From the NCBI GenBank assembly GCA_938083195.1, contig CALKCK010000033.1, positions 1 through 64,000 of the forward strand: a DNA stretch of 64,000 nucleotides. The letters are read 5' to 3'. The DNA comes from an uncultured Pirellulaceae bacterium. Lineage in GTDB: Bacteria > Planctomycetota > Planctomycetia > Pirellulales > Pirellulaceae. A program made the position numbers and the translations under genes. Position 1 is the stretch's first letter; each line of letters begins with the position of its first letter. Below, piece by piece: positions 43,847-52,639 of this stretch. The notes beneath the pieces are model-generated. The model was not told the DNA's origin. It was given only the letters and a program-made list of their open reading frames with translations, and made no database searches.

Positions 43847-44656
43847 TTAATAGGATGCTTCCGAAAAATACTTAGTTTTCAGATCGACTTCCTCTCGCCA
43901 AGCATCCAGTTCCACAGCGGTATTAACCAACAAAGCCTTGGCTTTCACGTCTTCACCTTGCCGAAAAAAAGATTCGACATCTCTCTCCACATCCGAATTT
44001 CGAGTCCGATTCAAAGTGGCAGACTTAGCTTCTTCGAACTCTTTTGCCGCGTTCTTCGCGTCGGGGTTCATCGCTAAATAAGTTCGCCCGGCGATATCCA
44101 TCATTCGATACGATTTCTCAAGTTTCATCACCGCATTGCGATAATAGACAACCTCTGCCAACTCATCGTAATCCGTGGAGAGCATTTTACGAGCCTTGAC
44201 TAAACGGTCAAAATTCAACGCAACCAACACAGACACAAGTAAGAAGCCTCCAATCATCCCAAACAAAACTAACCGCCGAGCGTGAGAGACCTTCTTAGTG
44301 GCAAGTTGAAAATGAGGAGTAAAATTCTGATTCTCATTTCCCGCCGCCTGACCAAGCAAACTTGTTTCACTTGAGGGTTTTAAAGATGGAATTGAAAATT
44401 CGAAATCGCTGACTTTGGAGGGGACTTCCGTTCCTACCGGCTTAACATCGGCATCTCCGCTAACTGCATCTCCGCTATCTGCATCTCCCAACTCTTCGTC
44501 TAATCTCGAAGAACTCTTTTCCGAAGGGGTCGGAGCGGCAACTTTCTCAGGAACGATCTCGACGCTATCGCATTTTGTACAGCGCACGCGTCTACCGACA
44601 ATTTGCTCGTCGGCTTTCAGTTTCTTCCCGCAAGTTTTACATCGAAATCGAATCAT
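43847..44656 (-). CDS. Zinc-ribbon, single-membrane-span protein
   Basis: 269 residues. It opens with an MJ0042-type zinc ribbon (RFRCKTCGKKLKADEQIVGRRVRCTKCDS; two CxxC pairs). An acidic linker of ~90 residues contains an in-frame GDADSGDAVSGDAD repeat. One transmembrane helix follows near residues 132-152 (LVLFGMIGGFLLVSVLVAL), then a C-terminal helical domain of about 115 residues. Planctomycetes have many such ribbon-plus-membrane proteins of unknown function; I cannot assign more. It converges on the exported methyltransferase gene. Confidence 0.8.
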   Translation of the reverse strand: MIRFRCKTCGKKLKADEQIVGRRVRCTKCDSVEIVPEKVAAPTPSEKSSSRLDEELGDADSGDAVSGDADVKPVGTEVPSKVSDFEFSIPSLKPSSETSLLGQAAGNENQNFTPHFQLATKKVSHARRLVLFGMIGGFLLVSVLVALNFDRLVKARKMLSTDYDELAEVVYYRNAVMKLEKSYRMMDIAGRTYLAMNPDAKNAAKEFEEAKSATLNRTRNSDVERDVESFFRQGEDVKAKALLVNTAVELDAWREEVDLKTKYFSEASY

Positions 44657-44891
44657 CCAAATCTCAGCTGGAGGTTTGATCTTATCGTTGTTCAGATTCT
44701 AGCGTGTTCTACCGTTTCGTCCTAAGCTAATTCAGGTTTCTCAAACCTTAACGGGCGAACTCCAATCCTGCGGTCGGATTAGTCCTATCTCAAACCTAAT
44801 CAATTAACAGACAGCCAAATCATCGGTGAATTCGATGACAGCTTCGAATCCAGATTGAATCTACCAGAGCATTCAAAACGCCTGTTGATCA

Positions 44892-46382
44892 TCATGCCAA
44901 AATTGACTTTGCCACGTTTCCATGCACATCCGTCAAGCGATAATCTCGCCCTTGGAAACGATAGGTTAACGCCTCATGGTTGATCCCCAACGTGTGCAAC
45001 AACGTGGCATTAAGATCGTGGACATGCATCGGATCGCGAGTAATATTGTAACACCAATCATCTGTCTCTCCGTAACGATACCCTTGCTTCACGCCTCCGC
45101 CAGCCATCCATATTGAAAAACATCGCGGGTGGTGATCGCGTCCGAAGTTACTCTCATTGCCACCCTGTCGATAAACTGTCCTTCCAAACTCTCCGCCCCA
45201 AATCACCAGCGTATCCTCAAGCATTCCTCGAGCTTTGAGATCCATAATCAATGCCGCGGATCCTTGATCAACCTCTTTCGCAATCTTTCGATGGCGTGAA
45301 GGAAGGCCGGAGTGATGATCCCAACCACGATGATAGATCTGAATAAAGCGGACACCTTTCTCAGCCAGTCGCCTCGCCAATAAACAATTGGCAGCATGTG
45401 TTCCAGGAACCTTCGCTTCGTCACCGTACAACTTAAAAGTTGATTCGGGTTCACTTGAAATATCGGTTAAATCAGGAACCGAGGTTTGCATGCGATAGGC
45501 CATTTCATAGGCGGCAACTCGAGTGTCAATTTCGGGGTCCCCGACTGCCTGCTTATGCAGAGAATTTAATTGGGCAAGGCCATCTAACATTTTACGCTGT
45601 TGTGCAAGTGTTTCTCCCGTTGGATCCTTCAAATACAAAACGGGATTCCCCTCACTTCTCAATTTTACTCCCTGATGGTTACTCGGCAGAAATGCCGAAC
45701 CCCATAAACGGGAATAGTTTGGCTGTGCTTGAGGGTCACTGTTTTTATCGAGTAGCACAACATAGGCCGGTAAGTTCTCACTTTCCGAACCCAAACCATA
45801 ACTCGTCCAAGCACCAATCGAGGGTCGCCCAGGTTGCTGATGTCCCGTTTGAAAAAAAGTAATCGCAGGATCATGATTGATCGCTTCGGTGTACATCGAA
45901 TTAATTACGCAAATATCATCAGCGATCTTATGATGGTGCGGTAAAAGATCACTAATCCATTGACCACTCTTTCCGTGTTGGCGAAACGGGGCAATCGACT
46001 GGGCGGCTGGAAATTTAGTTTGCCCGGAAGTCATCCCCGTTAGCCGCTGACCATTTCGAATCGAATCAGGCAACTCCTGCCCATTGAGCTTGCTAAGCGT
46101 CGGTTTGTAATCAAAAGTATCAATTTGCGAAGGCGCACCGGACTGACAAAGATAAATCACTCGTTTCGCTGTGGGTGGAAAATGCACAGGCCCAGGTTTC
46201 CCTGGCCCATACCCCGGCCCATTTGAAATCGCCAATGAATTTTTCAGGTCATCCAGCGCCACCGCCGATGTTCCTGAACGCATCAACGAATAAAACGCAG
46301 CCATCCCAATTCCGACTCGAGAAGCAGCTCCGAGAAATTGGCGGCGATTCTGACGTTGGCAATAATCTTCGAATGGATGCAT
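44892..46382 (-). CDS. DUF1501 Tat-exported protein
   Basis: 496 residues with a twin-arginine-type signal (RQNRRQFLGAASRVGIGMAAF). DUF1501 signatures: AKRVIYLCQSGAPSQIDTFDYKP, GHQQPGRPSIGAWTSYGLGSESENLPAYVVL, RFIQIYHRGWDHHSGLP, DTLVIWGGEFGRTVYRQG, GRDHHPRCFSIWMAGGGVKQGYRYGETDDW and HDLNATLLHTLGINHEALTYRFQGRDYRLTDVHG. The fold is sulfatase/phosphatase-like; activity unproven. It starts 6 nt after the PSD1 gene ends. Its AAGGG ribosome-binding site lies within the last codons of that gene, so translation is coupled. Confidence 0.95.
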   Translation of the reverse strand: MHPFEDYCQRQNRRQFLGAASRVGIGMAAFYSLMRSGTSAVALDDLKNSLAISNGPGYGPGKPGPVHFPPTAKRVIYLCQSGAPSQIDTFDYKPTLSKLNGQELPDSIRNGQRLTGMTSGQTKFPAAQSIAPFRQHGKSGQWISDLLPHHHKIADDICVINSMYTEAINHDPAITFFQTGHQQPGRPSIGAWTSYGLGSESENLPAYVVLLDKNSDPQAQPNYSRLWGSAFLPSNHQGVKLRSEGNPVLYLKDPTGETLAQQRKMLDGLAQLNSLHKQAVGDPEIDTRVAAYEMAYRMQTSVPDLTDISSEPESTFKLYGDEAKVPGTHAANCLLARRLAEKGVRFIQIYHRGWDHHSGLPSRHRKIAKEVDQGSAALIMDLKARGMLEDTLVIWGGEFGRTVYRQGGNESNFGRDHHPRCFSIWMAGGGVKQGYRYGETDDWCYNITRDPMHVHDLNATLLHTLGINHEALTYRFQGRDYRLTDVHGNVAKSILA

Positions 46383-46387
46383 CTGTT

Positions 46388-49300
46388 TTAACCCTTAGTT
46401 AAAAATTCACTTAAATTCATCAACATGCGGGCTACCTGAGTTAGAGCCGCCAGCTTGGCGCGATCCTTTACCGCCGTAATTTTAATTCCTCCAACCCCAA
46501 GCGTCTGATCCGCTGCAGATAAATCTGCTCGATATTGATCGAGCCTTCGGTGATAAGTACCCAATAGGATCTCCAACTCTGGCTCCGTTGGTTCCCGAGA
46601 CGTGCAACACTTAAAACCAAAAGCAATCTTCGATTCAATCGTGGGCTGATCTGAGTCGAGCATTCGTTTCCCTAAGAACCTCGCAGATTCTACGAATTGC
46701 GGATCATGAAGCATCACCAACGCCTGCAATGGAGTATTGGTGGACGAACGCCGCACCACACAGTACTCCCGGCTCGGTGCATCAAAAGTCGCCATCGACG
46801 GTGGAGGTACAGTGCGCTTCCAGAATGTGTATAGCGTTCGTCGAAGCAATTGATCCGCGCGGGTCTGATGTGGATAAGACCGCGAATAACCAGGACGATT
46901 ATTGACCTCCATCCACAATCCCTGAGGGTGATAAGGATAGACACTCGCACCACCAATTTTACCATCGAGCAATCCACTAACCGCAAGTGCGTTGTCTCGA
47001 ATCTCCTCGGCATCGAGTCTCACTCGCGGGCCTCGCGCTAAAAAGCGATTCTCAGGATCCCATTGGAAATTGGCCTCGGTAATTCGAGACGACTGCATAT
47101 AAGTTCTTGAGGAAACAATCGTCTTTAAGATAGCTTTGACATCCCATCCCGACTCCATAAACTCAACCGCCAGCCAATCCAATAAATCAGGATGGCTGGG
47201 ATACTCACCTTGGGCGCCGAAATCCTCACTTGTCTTCACGATCCCGACTCCAAACAGCCGCTGCCAAAACCGATTAACAGTAACTCGTGCCGTGAGAGGC
47301 TGTTCCGAGGACACTAGCCATCGCGCCAGTCCTAATCGGTTTTGCGGCCCGTCGACATCGAGCGTTCCAATCGCCGATGGAACTCCAGGAGAGACAGGAC
47401 GCTCTTTGTTGGGTTTGTCATACTCCCCTCGCTCTAACACATAGACAGGACGTGGCTGGGGCATCTCCTGCATCACCATGGTTGCCGGTACGATCGAGAC
47501 TTTTTTTAATTCTGCACGGACAAACTGAAGCTCTTTTACGATCTCCCGCGCCTCTTCAGAACCAAACTTAATCACTAACAATTCTCTTAGCCGGTTCGTT
47601 TGATCAACAGAACGGTTTGCGAGGTCAATTGCCAGTAAATCCTCCAGCGGGCTCACCATGGGTGCAGTCGCTGAAGCTGAAATTCGGAATTTTCCAATTT
47701 GATGAGAGCCACCATAGCGGTGCAACATCTTAATTCGAACCGCCATTCCAGGCGGTATTGGCGTTTCTAAACTATACATCGCCACCCGATTATCAGGGCG
47801 AGTATTTCCATCAACCGCCCACCCCGTAGCGTCCACACGCCCATCAATCGTGAGATCAACCGTGTATCGTTTTTGCTCATAATCGGCACTTGCAGAAGAA
47901 ATTTTCACCGGCTCATAAGAAGCACCATCACCCGACTTTACTTCTACAACAAATTCAGAAAGTACATAGTTCCCATTAAAACCACGACTTGCAGAACCAT
48001 TAACTAGCGAAGGATCAACCATCGCTTCCAACCGAATTGCTGCGACCGACTGCTCAGTCTTAAAAACAAATTCATAATCATCCTTAAGTGGATTTTTTCC
48101 AACCATCAGCACGCTGTGGTCTTCCATAGTTTTCGGCGTTGCCCCCCCCGAAGAGACGACCTTAACCGGGCGCAATATTTCCCACTCTGCAATTTGTTTG
48201 CGAATATCACTTTCCCACTGATTGATGGGAGCCTTTAATTCAGCCAATTTTTCTTCAAGCTTTGCAATCCGCTTTTCCAACTTCTCTTGGGCCGCATTCA
48301 GCGGTGAGGCGACAACGAGGTTGGGAGTAAACCCATTGAGCCCCCGCTCAGGCACGTTATTGAAAAACGCGTAGAACCGGTAAAAATCCTCTTGAGAAAC
48401 GGGGTCGTATTTATGATCATGACAACGCGCACAAGTAAATGTTTGCCCCAACCACACCGTCGATGCAGTTACGACGCGATCGATGACGTACTCAGTTCGG
48501 TATTCTTCATCCACGACCCCACCTTCAATCGTGATCGGGTGATTGCGATTAAAACCAGTCGCCAACCGCGTTTGATCCGTCGCCTCTGGTAATAAATCCC
48601 CTGCAATTTGTTCGATGGTAAATTGATCAAATGGCATATTGGTATTAAAGGCATTAATCACCCAGTCTCGCCAAACCCATTGCTTTCGTTCACGATCGTA
48701 TTGATAGCCACTGGTATCAGCATATCTTGCAGAGTCCAGCCAGAACCGTGCCATCTGTTCGCCGTAATGCGTACTTGAGAGCAAGCGATCAATCACTTTC
48801 TCATAAGCAATTCGAAGGGGATCTTCGTCATTTTCGAATGCTTCAATTTCGGAGACCGAAGGTGGCAAGCCTGTCAAATCAAAAGTCACGCGGCGGATGA
48901 GAGCACTCCGATCCGCCACCGCTGAGGGCTGTTGATTCTCCAGCTTCAGTCGTTCCACTACAAACGTATCTATTGCGTTAAATACAGTTGCTGAATCCTT
49001 AATCTCTGGCAACCCAGGGCGTTGAGGCGATCGATACGACCAATGCCTTTCGTACTTAGCACCTTCCTCAATCCACGCACTAAGAATCTCAACTTCTGCA
49101 TCAGAGAGTGTATGTTTTTGAGAATCTGGCGGCGGCATTTTGGTATCTGGATCTACCGATGTTATCCTGACAATCAATTCACTTTTGGCGGGCTCATCAA
49201 AATCAAAGACATCCAATTCGATCGCCGAGGCACGATCATCTAACCGTAAATCAGTCGCCTTGCTCTGTTCGCTGGCGCGATCAGGCCCGTGACACAAAAA

Positions 49301-49426
49301 ACAACGATCCGAGAGGATCGGTCGCACATCCCGATTGAATGCGACCGTCCCGTCTTGGCCGTAGCTATTATGTAAAATTGAAATCAAACAACTAAATATG
49401 ATTCCAACGATTTTTAATCTAGGCAT
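46388..49426 (-). CDS. PSCyt1-PSCyt2 (DUF1549)-PSD1 (DUF1553) planctomycete cytochrome protein
   Basis: About 1012 residues from the ATG at 49426 (GGTGA six bases upstream; the longer TTG frame is rejected). Signal peptide, then a PSCyt1 heme site CFLCH (NRDVRPILSDRCFLCHGPD). DUF1549 follows (RVTFDLTGLPPSVSEIEAF; QMARFWLDSARYADTSGYQYD; FNRNHPITIEGGVVDEEYR) with a second CxxCH in FTCARCHDHKYDPVSQEDFY. A coiled coil (LEKRIAKLEEKLAEL), a discoidin-like beta domain of ~150 residues and the DUF1553 block (LARWLVSSEQPLTARVTVNRFWQRLFG; TFDAPSREYCVVRRSSTNTPLQALVMLHD) complete it. Exported, probably a diheme protein. It forms a fixed two-gene unit with the DUF1501 protein downstream; function unknown. 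Confidence 0.95.
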   Translation of the reverse strand: MPRLKIVGIIFSCLISILHNSYGQDGTVAFNRDVRPILSDRCFLCHGPDRASEQSKATDLRLDDRASAIELDVFDFDEPAKSELIVRITSVDPDTKMPPPDSQKHTLSDAEVEILSAWIEEGAKYERHWSYRSPQRPGLPEIKDSATVFNAIDTFVVERLKLENQQPSAVADRSALIRRVTFDLTGLPPSVSEIEAFENDEDPLRIAYEKVIDRLLSSTHYGEQMARFWLDSARYADTSGYQYDRERKQWVWRDWVINAFNTNMPFDQFTIEQIAGDLLPEATDQTRLATGFNRNHPITIEGGVVDEEYRTEYVIDRVVTASTVWLGQTFTCARCHDHKYDPVSQEDFYRFYAFFNNVPERGLNGFTPNLVVASPLNAAQEKLEKRIAKLEEKLAELKAPINQWESDIRKQIAEWEILRPVKVVSSGGATPKTMEDHSVLMVGKNPLKDDYEFVFKTEQSVAAIRLEAMVDPSLVNGSASRGFNGNYVLSEFVVEVKSGDGASYEPVKISSASADYEQKRYTVDLTIDGRVDATGWAVDGNTRPDNRVAMYSLETPIPPGMAVRIKMLHRYGGSHQIGKFRISASATAPMVSPLEDLLAIDLANRSVDQTNRLRELLVIKFGSEEAREIVKELQFVRAELKKVSIVPATMVMQEMPQPRPVYVLERGEYDKPNKERPVSPGVPSAIGTLDVDGPQNRLGLARWLVSSEQPLTARVTVNRFWQRLFGVGIVKTSEDFGAQGEYPSHPDLLDWLAVEFMESGWDVKAILKTIVSSRTYMQSSRITEANFQWDPENRFLARGPRVRLDAEEIRDNALAVSGLLDGKIGGASVYPYHPQGLWMEVNNRPGYSRSYPHQTRADQLLRRTLYTFWKRTVPPPSMATFDAPSREYCVVRRSSTNTPLQALVMLHDPQFVESARFLGKRMLDSDQPTIESKIAFGFKCCTSREPTEPELEILLGTYHRRLDQYRADLSAADQTLGVGGIKITAVKDRAKLAALTQVARMLMNLSEFLTKG

Positions 49427-49555
49427 TAATTCACCAATTATTTGGACGGCTGCAAAAGACAAACTCGCTGGCGATTGATAGGTTTAGCGAGAAGCACCTC
49501 TCGCTTACCCGAAATGAAACCACTTCTGACTATCGAGCGGACTCGTTAAAAAAAA

Positions 49556-50989
49556 TCATTTTGGCCCAAGCGCACTTGACGCTGATTTACGCTTCTCTTT
49601 CATCTGTTTTGCAAGATCCTCTCGAATCGATCGATACTCTAATCGATCGGCAACATTTACAAACTCCCCCGGATCTTTTTTCAAATCGTATAATTCAGTT
49701 CCCTTCGCTCCACGCGCCCATTCTGTATAGCGATAACTACCATTCCTAAGACTCGCGCCCTCCCGTGTGGAAACGGAAAACGTAGTATCCTTCGTCCACA
49801 AGTCCGTCTCTACATCCTTGAGAATTGGAACCATACTTTTCCCTTGCAGGTACTCTGGCGGACTTAAATGGCAAAGTGAACTAACGGTCGGATAGAGATC
49901 GATTAATTCACACATATGCTGCGACGATTTCCCATGCGCCTGGCTCAACCAAGGTGCACTCAAAATAAATGGGACTCGGGTCGTTTCTTCAAACAAATGT
50001 TGTTTTTGCCATTTATGATGTTCACCTAGGTGATATCCGTGATCACTAGAAAAAACAACAAGCGTTTTCTGTTTTAGATCGAGTGCATCGAGTGCATCAA
50101 GTAGACGGCCAACTTGAAAGTCCATGTGGGTCACACAGCCATAATAGGCACTCAATATACCGGGCATTTGCTCGGTTGTGATTTGCAGCGATTGATTAGT
50201 CTTGTATGTCCTTGTCGCCTGGCCAACATCGTCAAGATCATCCACAGGTACTTTAGGGAGAGTGATTTCCGACTCTGGATACTTTCTAAAGTATGACTCA
50301 GGTGCTACTAACGGTACGTGAGGCCGAACAAAGCCACAGGCGATAAAAAATGGCTCGGCCCGATGTCTCTTCATCAGTTCAATCGTCTTGGTTGCCGCCA
50401 AACCATCGGCCATCGCCATGTCACCATCGGTCGCCTCTACCCGCTGAAATGTCTGACTCGCTTTCCAACCCGGCGAATGTTGAATCTTTTTACCCGGCAA
50501 ATTCTGCTCACCGCATTGAATATTATAGGTCTCTCCCCATGATTGCGGGTCGTCTTCGATCGCAGTCCCATCGATTACCTCCTGAGGAATTCCCATGTGA
50601 TAGATTTTGCCAACCCGAGCAACATAGTATCCGTTATTCAAAAACAACTGAGGAAGGGTCACCGCATCGGGGCGATACTTGCGAAAGATAGTTGTATTTT
50701 TTAAATCGCCTGTGCTGTAGGGATATAAACCATTCATCATCGACGAACGCGAGGCTCCACAGACTGGAAACTGGCAATACATTCGATGAAAGCTAACCCC
50801 GCGGCGGGCGAGCCGGTCTAGATTTGGCGTCTTGCATTGAGGATGACCAAATCCACTAAGTGCTGTATTTAGGTCGTCCGACATAATCAACAGGACATTA
50901 GGGTGGGCTGGGGGCTCATCTGCAAACACCTCGAGCGGCGTTACAAAAAGCCAGATCAGACTCAAAAACATTACCCCGCGACACGTCAT
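49556..50989 (-). CDS. Sulfatase (iduronate-2-sulfatase-like)
   Basis: 477 residues with a signal peptide (GVMFLSLIWLFVTPLEVFADE). The formylglycine motif is CGASR with Cys77 (FPVCGASRSSMMNGLYP). The metal site begins with SDDLNTALSGFGHP and ends with VFSSDHGYHLGEHHKWQK, whose DHGYHLGEH signature is typical of the iduronate-2-sulfatase-like (S1_7-type) group. CGFVRPHVPLVAPESYF supports the same group. Likely removes sulfate from uronic-acid-rich or fucose-type polysaccharide outside the cytoplasm. AGAGGTAAGG precedes the ATG, and a 13-bp direct repeat lies directly upstream of that. Third gene of the sulfatase block. Confidence 0.95.
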   Translation of the reverse strand: MTCRGVMFLSLIWLFVTPLEVFADEPPAHPNVLLIMSDDLNTALSGFGHPQCKTPNLDRLARRGVSFHRMYCQFPVCGASRSSMMNGLYPYSTGDLKNTTIFRKYRPDAVTLPQLFLNNGYYVARVGKIYHMGIPQEVIDGTAIEDDPQSWGETYNIQCGEQNLPGKKIQHSPGWKASQTFQRVEATDGDMAMADGLAATKTIELMKRHRAEPFFIACGFVRPHVPLVAPESYFRKYPESEITLPKVPVDDLDDVGQATRTYKTNQSLQITTEQMPGILSAYYGCVTHMDFQVGRLLDALDALDLKQKTLVVFSSDHGYHLGEHHKWQKQHLFEETTRVPFILSAPWLSQAHGKSSQHMCELIDLYPTVSSLCHLSPPEYLQGKSMVPILKDVETDLWTKDTTFSVSTREGASLRNGSYRYTEWARGAKGTELYDLKKDPGEFVNVADRLEYRSIREDLAKQMKEKRKSASSALGPK

Positions 50990-51004
50990 AGCCTTACCTC
51001 TATT

Positions 51005-51034
51005 GGTTCATTTCAATGGTTCATTTCAATGGTT
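51005..51034. repeat. 13-bp tandem repeat, 2 full units plus part
   Basis: GGTTCATTTCAAT occurs twice in exact tandem (51005-51030), followed by GGTT. It ends 16 bp upstream of the sulfatase start at 50989 (reverse strand), just outside its ribosome-binding site. Confidence 0.93.
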
Positions 51035-51125
51035 GAGTCTAACAATCTTTTGTTAGTAGATTTAGCTTGGGGGCAATGAAAACAAACCACCCGCCCCGAT
51101 TGTTGAAAGGACACGATTCAATGGA

Positions 51126-52628
51126 TCAACGTCCAGTCCCTTTGTTCGTCTTCCCAGCTTCAGTTCGCTTTGATTTCCAAAGATTGATATTGCCGACATC
51201 GTTTTTCGACTGAGGCCCAGGGACGCTCCTCCCTGACGCCACATCACTGGCTAACTGGTCGAGCAATTTTTTCGCGATATCGGTCTGGCGATGATAAAGA
51301 TTATTTTGCTCCTTCGGATCCTCCGCCAGATTGTACAACTGCGCTTCGTCTGAATCCGACTCCATCTCTTTTTCCTTCGGCGAACTCCATCCGCCAGATC
51401 CCCGAGCAAGCAACAATTTCCAGTCTCCAGAGCGATAGGCGAAATGTCCACTAATTGAATGATGCACCACACCAACGCGGTTGGCCTTGATTTGCTTTCC
51501 AAATAACGCCGGTAAGAAACTGACACTGTCTTCACAGCTTCCCACAGGAACTTCAGCGCCGAGGACTTCGACCGCCGTCCGGAAGAAATCGGTCAAGCAA
51601 ATCAATTGCGAACAATGCGTTCCAGCAGAAATTTTCCCAGGCCAGCGCACGATGAACGGAACGCGGTGACCACCGTCCCAGATATCAGCCTTCGACCCTC
51701 GCATCTCACCACTTACCCAGTGCCCTTGATCAGCCAGTCCTTTAATGTCGGCCGCTTTCGAACAACCATTGTCACTCGTAAAAATCACAAGTGTATTGTC
51801 GCTCAAACCTTGATTTTCCAAAGCTTTTGAAATCTCTCCAACCGCATGGTCCGTCTGCATCACAAAGTCACCGTATTTACCAAGCCCACTCATTCCAACC
51901 CAACGCCCAGTTGGAACGATGGGAGTGTGGGGCGAGCCAAGGGGGACATAAAGAAAAAATGGCTTTTCTTTTCCCTTGCGTGACTGAATGTACTCAACAC
52001 TCTTCTGTGTCACTCTGGGAAGAAAATTCTCAACAGGATCGTGCTCAATCACTTTTCCATTTTCAATGATTGCCTCCATACTGCGGGCATGATGAATTCC
52101 ATGAAAATAATCAAACCCTCGATCAACCGGACCATCGGGAATCGTCGATCCTACCGGTGGTACCGCCTTCCCTTTAGCCTTCAACCGTTTGCCAGTCTGG
52201 GGATCCAGATACTCAAAATTCAAGTGCCACTTTCCTATAATGGCAGTATCGTACCCTTGAGTCTGATAAAACCCGGCAACCGTCGGCCGATCTTTCGCAA
52301 TCAAGCACGGGGAAAATCCTTGCACCACGCCTTTTTGCAACTTGGTTCTCCAACTGTAACGGCCAGTCAGAAGACCATAACGAGTCGGCGTGCAAACCGA
52401 GGATCCAGAATGTGCGTCGGTAAAAACCATTCCTTCGGAAGCCAATTGATCAACGTGGGGCGTTTTGATCTTTCCATGTTCAGGATTCAAGCACTGCACA
52501 TCTCCGTACCCAAGATCATCGCATATAATAAAAACAACATTGGGCCTTTCGTCCGCGTGGGCAGCGACAGCGAGCACGAAAAAAACAAATAGAGAGAAAC
52601 CACTTTTCATTTGACTGCATTTTTTCAT
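51126..52628 (-). CDS. Sulfatase (arylsulfatase A-like)
   Basis: 500 residues. Signal peptide (GFSLFVFFVLAVAAHADE). Formylglycine motif CTPTR with Cys79 (GSSVCTPTRYGLLTGRYSWRT). Metal-site segments VVFIICDDLGYGDVQCLNP and IFTSDNGCSKAAD; GKWHLN and HTPIVPT hold catalytic Lys and His. The start overlaps the stop of the upstream sulfatase as ATGA. Because an 18-bp direct duplication covers this spot, a second in-frame ATG in the same sequence context lies six codons downstream (52610), and either could be used. Sulfate-ester hydrolase acting in the periplasm or outside. Confidence 0.95.
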   Translation of the reverse strand: MKKCSQMKSGFSLFVFFVLAVAAHADERPNVVFIICDDLGYGDVQCLNPEHGKIKTPHVDQLASEGMVFTDAHSGSSVCTPTRYGLLTGRYSWRTKLQKGVVQGFSPCLIAKDRPTVAGFYQTQGYDTAIIGKWHLNFEYLDPQTGKRLKAKGKAVPPVGSTIPDGPVDRGFDYFHGIHHARSMEAIIENGKVIEHDPVENFLPRVTQKSVEYIQSRKGKEKPFFLYVPLGSPHTPIVPTGRWVGMSGLGKYGDFVMQTDHAVGEISKALENQGLSDNTLVIFTSDNGCSKAADIKGLADQGHWVSGEMRGSKADIWDGGHRVPFIVRWPGKISAGTHCSQLICLTDFFRTAVEVLGAEVPVGSCEDSVSFLPALFGKQIKANRVGVVHHSISGHFAYRSGDWKLLLARGSGGWSSPKEKEMESDSDEAQLYNLAEDPKEQNNLYHRQTDIAKKLLDQLASDVASGRSVPGPQSKNDVGNINLWKSKRTEAGKTNKGTGR

Positions 52629-52639
52629 TTGACTGAATC
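52604..52639. repeat. 18-bp direct duplication across a start codon
   Basis: TTTTCATTTGACTG occurs at 52604-52617 and again at 52622-52635 (18-bp period). On the reverse strand each copy contains CAAATGAAAA, so the sulfatase has two equivalent in-frame ATG codons, the first fused to the stop codon of the upstream gene. Confidence 0.92.
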
